A stretch of DNA of 64,000 nucleotides from Nautilus pompilius. Taxonomy: Eukaryota > Mollusca > Cephalopoda > Nautilida > Nautilidae. The position numbers and the translations under genes were made by a program. The stretch covers positions 62,001-126,000 of the forward strand of contig JACATO010002459.1 of assembly GCA_018389105.1 (NCBI GenBank), read 5' to 3'. Under the pieces are notes generated by a model. That model was given only the letters and a program-made list of their open reading frames with translations, was not told the origin of the DNA and made no database searches. This document shows, piece after piece, positions 56,612-64,000 of the stretch (within the stretch, counting starts at the first letter, position 1; each line of letters begins with the position of its first letter).

Positions 56612-58069
56612 GCCGTTTATTGCCTTCTTATCCTGTCAGCCCAATAAAGCGTGACCTGTCATATCGCTCGTGTTTCAAGATTAACGGGTCTTTGTGGTTT
56701 CTGATGCAATACTGTACGAATCAGATGGAGACAAATGGCCAATAAATTTGCCATTTGCCGCCGATGCTGTACGGTCAGAATGAGCGGCGGTACAGGGAGA
56801 AGGCAGTAATAAAGCCACCACCACCACCCCCCCCCCCTCCAGGCGCTTTGACCTGTTGAATTTATGAAGGGACACCATTCCAATCCAAACCCAGCGGCGG
56901 GTCCTGACAAATGCGCCGAAGCTGCGTGATGACAGGGATGGAGTTACTGGCAAGGCGCCCTCGCAGCGTGGCCGCGATCGGGAAGTCGGACAGCAGGCTC
57001 CGTTCTAATGAACACTCCTCTGGCACAGACAATCGATAAGGTAGACGGGCCTTCTCGCAAACAAAGGCGACAGGTCATCATCTCGCACACGCCGTTGGAA
57101 TCAAAACGCGGAGAGACATTTAGTCGAATGGGACACCGATGACGTCGTTGGCACATTAAAGCGTTCGCATGTGAGGAAAGAAATCTGGAAGCATTTCTGC
57201 CGGATAGTGGGTATAAGGACAGTTTTTCAGCCAGTAGAATTATCGCATCTGTCATCATTAATATACAACCTATAAATTCTTCATTTCAGCGGAAAAAATG
57301 CTAATTTTAAAAAAAGTGTTAATTTTCTTTGTTCTCGTTTTGTGTTTATTGTTTTAAGATAATCGCTTTAATTTCTATAGTACCGGTGATACGTTCTCCC
57401 CCCCCAGAATGCGCAGTTAACTTGTAATATGAAAGTAGATAAAGAAATACGTAGCTCGGGGATTTTTAAGATTGTGTAGCGGAATGTTGTGCATCAAAGG
57501 CTGATCGTAAGAGAAATCTTTTCGTGGAAAGAGGCGGTAGAAATATCTGCGGACAGGAGGGATGTTGAGTCTCAGCCTCGTATATGATGAACTCGAGCGA
57601 GAGGAGATCCAGATGAGACTTTTTAAACTCCCCCTACAAAAGTCAGGAGATTCGATCTCAAGTATCTGCTGGTGTAAGTGGATTCCGGATTACTTACAGG
57701 CGAGACGTGTGGCAGGTAAACTTTCAGATCGTGGAATACGTCAGAGCACTAATATTCTCGTGTCAATGGAATCGACCGATAATTAAAGTCTATTCTTATC
57801 CAGCATCTACCGGAGTGTTACCGATGAGAATTCTCGGAGTCCAGAAAGAAACAGCGACACACGGCCCTTACTGTTGATGCACTGCTTCTTTTCCGCCATT
57901 AACGAGTGATTTTACACATTCTGTAGGTTTTCTGTTATAACAGAACCTGACTTGCTGACGATCGTCAATGCTCCCTCTACTGGCCACAACAGTTCAGAGG
58001 GGAGACAACCGCTGAAACAGTTTAGCCATCAGATAAAAGAACTGAAAAGTATTCCTTGTGGGTGTTAAT
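56612..58069. other. Unique sequence leading to a possible promoter
   Basis: The 56.65-57.26 kb part is G+C-richer, with a C11 run and a CCA repeat near 56817-56840. Overlapping minus frames have no domain. A CTCF-like site at 57970-57987 is listed separately. Confidence 0.4.
57970..57987 (-). promoter_or_regulatory. CTCF-like site
   Basis: Read on the minus strand the site is GTGGCCAGTAGAGGGAGC, which agrees with the vertebrate CTCF consensus at most of its strongly conserved positions (GGCCA, AG and GGG blocks). It lies about 90 bp upstream of the TATA box at 58075. Motif match only; invertebrate CTCF specificity may differ. Confidence 0.25.
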
Positions 58070-58074
58070 GACGG

Positions 58075-58082
58075 TATATAAA
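58075..58082 (+). promoter_or_regulatory. TATA box
   Basis: TATATAAA within GGTATATAAACGG is a full consensus TATA element. A start site 28-32 bp downstream would fall at about 58103-58107, giving a short 5' UTR before the ATG at 58117. It is the only TATA box in the window that I could connect to a plausible start codon and splice donor. Confidence 0.4.
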
Positions 58083-58116
58083 CGGAAGCAGCTCGGACTA
58101 GTGAAACCAAAGCAAG

Positions 58117-58188
58117 ATGGCTTGTGAATGGACGGAATGCGAGCAAACCTTTGAAGATCCGCTCAAGGAGAAAACAATATCTCAGCAG
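58117..58188 (+). CDS. Candidate first coding exon, 24 codons
   Basis: ATG at 58117 has a strong initiation context (A at -3, G at +4: CAAGATGG). The frame is open for exactly 24 codons to CAG|GTAAAG at 58188/58189, a near-ideal splice donor, so the intron would be phase 0. The peptide begins MACEWTECEQTF and is acidic; its C-X4-C-X3-F spacing resembles the start of a C2H2 finger, but no His pair follows before the donor. The TATA box lies 42 bp upstream. I could not identify the next exon. Each part could be chance; the combination in correct order and spacing is the argument. Protein family unknown. Confidence 0.38.
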
Positions 58189-58190
58189 GT

Positions 58191-59530
58191 AAAGGCGAAG
58201 TGAACTCCATTACATTTTGATCCACGCTGATCTAAACGTGTCCTAGATCTCTCTATCAATAGTGCCAACAGCGTCATCAAGAGAATGGCAAACCAAAGTA
58301 GCTTCGAGCTAATATACCGTTAATTAAGTTTCTGTCCACTGTCTTGTCAATGCCCCATTGGGAAGTGAAACTTCTCGCGATAAAACAAAAGCAACTCATT
58401 TGCTGCCCTGATATATTTCTTATCTCACTATCTTGAAAAAAATTCGTTTTCTTTTCTCATAACACGGGACACCGATATTAATGTTTTCGCTCTGCATCTT
58501 CAATCCTCTGACATTCGCCTCTCGCAATATTCACACAGTATGCTCCATATTCTTGGCATTTACACCAGATATATATTCTCCAGTCATAAATCGTCGTTCA
58601 TTAAGATTAAGGGTAATCCTTCGCTGTCTTATACTTCGCCAACACCTTGATTGTTTTAGGTGCTAATTCGCGACAGTGAACTGTCGAACTATGTCTGCGC
58701 TGACAAAAAAGATCATTCATAAGAGGAACAATTAATAAAAAGTAACTATCCATGAAATTAATCAAGTGGCATATTTTTTACAAGATATCAAATTTTCTAT
58801 TACGACTGGCAGGCCATTAGGTTTTATCGAATAAACATCGCACTTCCGCATGAATAAATGGGATCTAATCAGATTTATTATTTAATTAAATCCCACATTT
58901 TGATCTAATTGATTAAGCCAAAGTCATGTGTTGCGAAATCTTGTCACTTTCATTTTACATGTGAACAGCTATTGCTTTCCAGACAGCACGAGCAAGTCCG
59001 TCTTAGGTGCCATCAATGTATCTAAACAACCGGCAGGTCGAGCTACTTTGAATTTATTCTCACCTTAACAAAAATAATATTAAGATTGCATATTTTTTTT
59101 CATTCAGTTCAGATGTTCATTTATTTCTTCTGGTATGAATTTTTTTTTTTTTTTGGATACAGAAGAATGATCTTCTAGCGTCGTAATTTACGATTTTGCA
59201 ACGTCGTTGTTAACAGGAACCTGTGTCATAAATTTCCGGTATTTGTTCCCTCTTATTATTATTTGAGGAGAGACGAAGTAGAGACAGAACTTTCTGGTAA
59301 GTAGACCCCTATTTTCTGAAAGTAGAGAAAATTAGGAAAATCAAAGACAAACATTAAACTCAGAAAAATAATTCTAAACGAAGTAAAAGTTTTAAAAGTG
59401 ATAATATTTTTAAATTATCTTAGAAGCGCAGACTTTAAGTGTATCTCTCTCTCTTTGTTTTTTTTAATATGCAAAAGTTTTAAAATTCAACTCTTTTTTC
59501 TTTTTGCGTAGAAAGAGAATTTTAAAATGT
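58191..59530. other. A+T-rich sequence, possible intron
   Basis: If the 58117 exon is real this would be its first intron. No acceptor-flanked exon is convincing. T runs lie at 59092-59100 and 59139-59154. Confidence 0.35.
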
Positions 59531-59632
59531 GTGACGTCAGATTTTTGAAACACGAACACCCCGTCGTCTTTTTAAATTATGACGTCAACCAGGAGCCGTA
59601 CAGAGCCACGTGAAACCAGAGAGCGCATGCGT
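59531..59632 (+). promoter_or_regulatory. Promoter-like motif cluster
   Basis: Within 100 bp there are two full CREs (TGACGTCA at 59532 and 59580), a CACGTG E-box (59607) and GCGCATGCG (59623-59631), an NRF1-like site. These motifs are typical of TATA-less housekeeping promoters in animals, and here they sit in otherwise A+T-rich DNA. An ATG in good context follows at 59661. Orientation is inferred from that ATG. Confidence 0.4.
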
Positions 59633-59660
59633 ATTCTTCTGTTTCGTAAATATATTAACT

Positions 59661-59717
59661 ATGGCAGGAAACAATGGTGTACAAAATTACAACAATACAT
59701 CTAAAAGCATTTTATAG
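59661..59717 (+). CDS. Short frame after the CRE/NRF1 cluster
   Basis: ATGGCAGG begins an 18-residue frame (MAGNNGVQNYNNTSKSIL) with A at -3 and G at +4. It ends at TAG unless spliced earlier; no strong donor is visible (only GTGTAC and GTAGGA). It could be the start of a spliced gene driven by the cluster just upstream, a short upstream ORF, or chance. Confidence 0.2.
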   Translation: MAGNNGVQNYNNTSKSIL

Positions 59718-60254
59718 TAGGAGAGAGATAATGAATACGAACTAATTGGGAATTATGATTTTTGCAGTGTAAAATTAATTTTTTAGAGTACATTTGCCTA
59801 TTATTTACCCAGAATATATTAGCACAAAAGATGCACTGTGAAAGCTACTTTCTTCATCCATGTTAAAAGCGCAGCAGAAAAGAGAGAGAGAGAGAAAAAT
59901 ACAACAAAACAACCGCTTGCTGGCTACACAGGTGGGCTGATCACCTGTCCAGATTAACCGACTTATGAGGATGAACAATGCTAAACAGCTCGGTGTTTGT
60001 TTTCTATTCATTCACCTCCAGGTTTGATTTCTTTCTTCCTGCTTTTTATAATAATTTTGCCTGCAAAGTCTCATCCATCATAAAGCCGAGTGTATCTTGA
60101 AACATTTCTGACATTTACAAGATTTAGAAGAGTAATTAGTTGCATTCTGACACCAACAGTTGAGTAGCTACCTGTAGTTAGTGGATAAGGTGCACGGGCG
60201 CTCTGGTTACCTGTAATAGAGTAATTGTTTATACTGTCTGATTAGAACAATGCC

Positions 60255-60305
60255 ACTATATATATATATAATATATATACATACATACATACATACATAT
60301 ATATT
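60255..60305. repeat. TA / CATA microsatellite
   Basis: TATATA tracts flank five CATA units, a simple-sequence repeat that could also be mistaken for a TATA box. No start codon context supports a promoter. Confidence 0.95.
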
Positions 60306-60585
60306 ACGTTTATACGTTTTTGATGCATTGCGCAGTTTGCACTCGTTCTGGATTAAGTTACCATTTAAATGGACTGGAAACTAGATTCAATAAATAACCG
60401 TCACGTTGGAAACAAGTGATAGCATGGATGTCACCATCATCAGTGCTACCGTCTGCTCTACAAGCTCGACTCGACGATATATATGGAGCATTCATTATTC
60501 GATGGTGTTAATATATATATTAGTTCAGATTAAGTATTGCATAATTTTTAATTTCTATAAATGATGATGTAATATTTCTAAAAAT

Positions 60586-60690
<105 letters not shown>

Positions 60691-61955
60691 GGCACAAAAC
60701 CTGTCTGCTTCTCCTGTGGTCCGATAGACTAACGTCATATACGACAGTCGTATATTACGTCATATCTGACGCTATCACTGGCTCCAGTTATCCTTAATAT
60801 CAATCAGCAAGATGGACGACAGTTGGACCAACAAAGCTGAGATTTACAGCCCTCGATGGCGATGGCCACATTTTTTCTCTTACGACAGTTAGCATTAGTA
60901 AACAAGATTTCACAACGAACCCTGAACATCCAAGTGATAAAGCGTATTAAGGTGAAAATAATGCACTGAAATATTGTGGACAATATATATGCCTTTCGTC
61001 AGGACTTCCATGTTTTCAATGGCTGCTGGCCCACTGCTACGCCCTCTGTCGGTGTGGGGCTGCCAGTTGTTTGGTCCAGCGTAGTGGTGACAAAGAGACA
61101 GCGAATTACTTGGATAATTTAATACACTAATAGAAATTCTAATACGCAAAGAAAATGTTTACTTATAGAAATATGTGCCGAGGTCGCGTGGCTACGGCTC
61201 CAAACATAACAATTATCTGTCTGCTCGCTCCCACCGCTCGAAACCTTTCTATCAAGCATCTTCTTAAAATTCTAGGGTCCAGAAGTGACGGCTATAGTCT
61301 TTTAGCATATTCCCAAATGCTTAAAACCCAGAAATATTTTAGAGAATCTTCGCTGAACTCTTTCGAAGAAATCAATATCCTTCCTCAGAAGGAGTCTGCA
61401 CGGCCCATTCGAGATGCGGGCGAGCTGAAGATGTATGTATGTATACACTACAACCAGCGTCCATTGTTTGTAGCTGGTCGGGTAACTGGATTCAATAGCT
61501 ACTGTACACGTTCATGACTTTTGTTAGAAACGTTCAGATATTTTTCTGAAATTAAGTTTTTCTATATTTTCATTTTAAAATGTCTCTCGTAATAACGAAG
61601 ATAATTTCTTTTCTTTTTCATGCCGAAGCAGCAGTCAGTTGGATAGCGAGCTCAGAGGCTTTTTTTCCTTTCTTCGAATGATTTCTCATTCTTATTCAGT
61701 GTTGCAAACGGCTTCTAAACAATAACCAATCAACGTAATAAATTATTCCAGCCTCTCCTTTTGGCAATAACTTGAGCGTAAATTTTACTATCGTCGTCAA
61801 ACACTTCTATATTTACGCCTACTGCATATCATTATAATTTATTTAAATAAAGGACAAAGGGTAACATGGACCTAAATCCGTGACTCACCACCGATATTTG
61901 TTGGTATTACGATGATATTCTGTTTAAAACCAAGAGCAGGTACATATTTTCTAGA

Positions 61956-63384
61956 TTGTTGTTACTGGGATAACTTTGGCGAGTTATAAACTGACCGAGC
62001 TGTTGTTACTGGGATAACTTCGGTGAGGTATAAACTGACCGAGCTGTTGTTACTGGGATAACTTCGGTGAGGTATAAACTGACCGAGCTGTTGTTACTGG
62101 GATAACTTTGGTGAGGTATAAACTGACCGAGCTGTTGTTGCTGGGATAACTTCGGTGAGATATAAACTGACCGGGCTGTTGTTGCTGGGATAACTTCGGT
62201 GAGGTATAAACTGACCGGGCTGTTGTTGCTGGGATAACTTTGGTGAGGTATAAACTGACCGAGCGGTTGTTGCTGGGATAACTTTGGTGAGGTATAAACT
62301 GACCGAGCGGTTGTTGCTTGGATAACTTTGGTGAGGTATAAACTGACAGAGCGGTTGTTCCTGGGATAACTTCGGTGAGGTATAAACTGACCGAGCTGTT
62401 GTTGCTGGGATAACTTCGGTGAGGTATAAACTGACCGATCGGTTGTTGCTGGGATAACTTTGGTGAGGTATAAACTGACCGAGCTGTTGTTGCTGGGATA
62501 ACTTCGGTGAGGTATAAACTGACCGAGCTGTTGTTGCTGGGATAACTTTGGTGAGGTATAAACTGACCGAGCTGTTGTTGCTGGGATAACTTCGGTGAGG
62601 TATAAACTGACCGAGCTGTTGTTGCTGGGATAACTTCGGTGAGGTATAAACTGACCGAGCGGTTGTTGCTGGGATAACTCCGGTGAGATATAAACTGACC
62701 GGGCTGTTGTTCCTGGGATAACTTCGGTGAGGTATAAACTGACCGGGCTGTTGTTGCTGGGATAACTTCGGTGAGGTATAAACTGACCGAGCGGTTGTTG
62801 CTGGGATAACTTTGGTGAGGTATAAACTGACCGAGCGGTTGTTGCTGGGATAACTTTGGTGAGGTATAAACTGACCGAGCGGTTGTTGCTTGGATAACTT
62901 TGGTGAGGTATAAACTGACCGAGCGGTTGTTCCTGGGATAACTTCGGTGAGGTATAAACTGACCGAGCTGTTGTTGCTGGGATAACTTCGGTGAGGTATA
63001 AACTGACCGAGCGGTTGTTGCTGGGATAACTTCGGTGAGATATAAACTGACCGGGCTGTTGTTGCTGGGATAACTTCGGTGAGGTATAAACTGACCGAGC
63101 GGTTGTTGCTTGGATAACTTTGGTGAGGTATAAACTGACCGAGCGGTTGTTGCTGGGATAACTTCGGTGAGGTATAAACTGACCGAGCGGTTGTTGCTGG
63201 GATAACTTCGGTGAGATATAAACTGACCGAGCTGTTGTTGCTGGGATAACTTCGGTGAGGTATAAACTGACCGGGCTGTTGTTGCTGGGATAACTTCGGT
63301 GAGGTATAAACTGACCGAGCGGTTGTTGCTTGGATAACTTTGGTGAGGTATAAACTGACCGAGCGGTTATTCCTGGGATAACTT
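61956..63384. repeat. 44-bp satellite, about 32 copies
   Basis: The unit contains TTGTTGCTGGGATAACTT followed by (T/C)GGTGAGGTATAAACTGAC and CGAGC. Variants (GCTTGG, TTCCTGGG, GGGCTG versus GCGGTT) recur at fixed distances: the GCTTGGATAAC variant lies at 62317, 62889, 63109 and 63329, that is 13, 5 and 5 units apart. The minus strand is free of stops in all three frames, so a 433-codon frame (62094-63395) runs through with a 44-residue repeat that equals three units. The opening ATG lies in flanking DNA. I see no evidence that it is expressed. Confidence 0.98.
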
Positions 63385-64000
63385 GAATCGTTCATATTAA
63401 AAATGCTGAAAGAATTTGCTACTTTTCTCTCTAGTTCTGTTTACAATGGACTGTTTCTGATAAATTTAGTGGTTGGAAATTAGCTATCTATTGTTATCTC
63501 TTAGTTGGAAGAATCTCTTTGCATCTTTGTCTTTACTCTTTGCGCGTCTTTTTCCCTTTTTCTGTTTGTTTCCCTCTTTCCAGTTTGTGTGTATTCGCTG
63601 ATTGCCGTTTCCTCCTGGTTATGTTAGTTTCCAATCCAGAACTTTTGCCGGGATGAGAAAGGAATTTGCATGGCACCAGAAACCTGTTATCGGCACGGAA
63701 ATACCCGATGCCCACCTCCGACTTCGTACGGTCTACACCGCAATTATTATTTGTCTGTTAAGGGTGTGAGCGATCTTACCAAACCGGAGGAAATAAAGCT
63801 TATATTTAACAAGCGCAAGGGAAGCGGTTGCCCAGTCACGGACCGGCGGCCGGAGTCACGGACCGAGAGCACGCTTCGTGCCAGCCATCTCGCCGCCTGC
63901 CGATCACCGGTGACAAGAGCCGAGAGCGGTCTGTCAGTGGTTAACTAATTTCCTTTCCGCCGAGTTACTGTCGGGATCGTCCGGGTAATCTCGCCACTCG
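63385..64000. other. Unique sequence, G+C-rich toward the right end
   Basis: The last 300 bases are G+C- and CpG-rich, with a short direct repeat (AGTCACGGACCG at about 63834 and 63855). A 92-codon frame (63670-63948) has no recognised domain. It could be the edge of a CpG-rich promoter continuing beyond the window. Confidence 0.4.

Noticed and set aside
62094-63395. 433-codon minus-strand frame as a real repeat protein
   Set aside because: The 44-bp unit is stop-free in all minus frames, so a long frame is automatic. Kept as a finding, not annotated as a gene.

Overview
The window looks like nuclear DNA of an animal, most likely an invertebrate (marine or molluscan by overall character, but the sequence does not prove this). 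The background is A+T-rich, there are no dense open frames or operons, and micro- and minisatellites are abundant. Degraded Tc1-type transposase, a tRNA-headed SINE-like element and short GT/AG-style exon candidates occur instead of long genes. No complete protein-coding gene can be read with confidence. Most frames longer than 60 codons are either carried by stop-free tandem repeats or are chance frames in unique sequence.

Layout: 1-17 kb is mostly unique sequence. It holds a CRE-bearing satellite at 4.3-4.8 kb with a small outlier at 6.85 kb, a 79-bp tandem duplication at 9.1 kb, and a GC-richer stretch at 13.7-14.5 kb where two minus-strand frames could be exons joined by a 96-bp GT-AG intron. 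From 17.03 to 21.02 kb lies a 69-bp satellite of about 58 copies. The 21-33 kb part is unique apart from a CCGA tetranucleotide tract (24.4 kb) and an 86-bp triplicate (26.7 kb). A 62-bp satellite (33.2-34.1 kb) is followed by a 0.55-kb purine-only tract. Next come an ATT/AAT tract (39.1 kb), a frameshifted coding relic (40.0 kb), a perfect 46-bp palindrome (41.65 kb), GT and CT tracts, a SINE-like element (44.3 kb), an ACAC/CTCT minisatellite (49.9-51.1 kb), a Tc1 transposase relic (52.6-53.5 kb), CT arrays (54.8-55.0 kb) and a 56-bp array with four identical copies (56.3 kb). The last 6 kb hold the best hints of functional gene starts: a TATA box, ATG and splice donor at 58.08-58.19 kb, and a CRE/E-box/NRF1-like cluster before an ATG at 59.5-59.7 kb. 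A 44-bp satellite (61.96-63.38 kb) lies near the right end.

Tandem repeats occupy roughly 10 kb, about one sixth of the window. No multi-gene system, CRISPR array, rRNA or convincing tRNA gene was found. The most notable structure is the satellite landscape itself: higher-order repeat periods, one repeat family scattered over five loci in both orientations, and arrays whose sequence happens to keep one strand free of stop codons.
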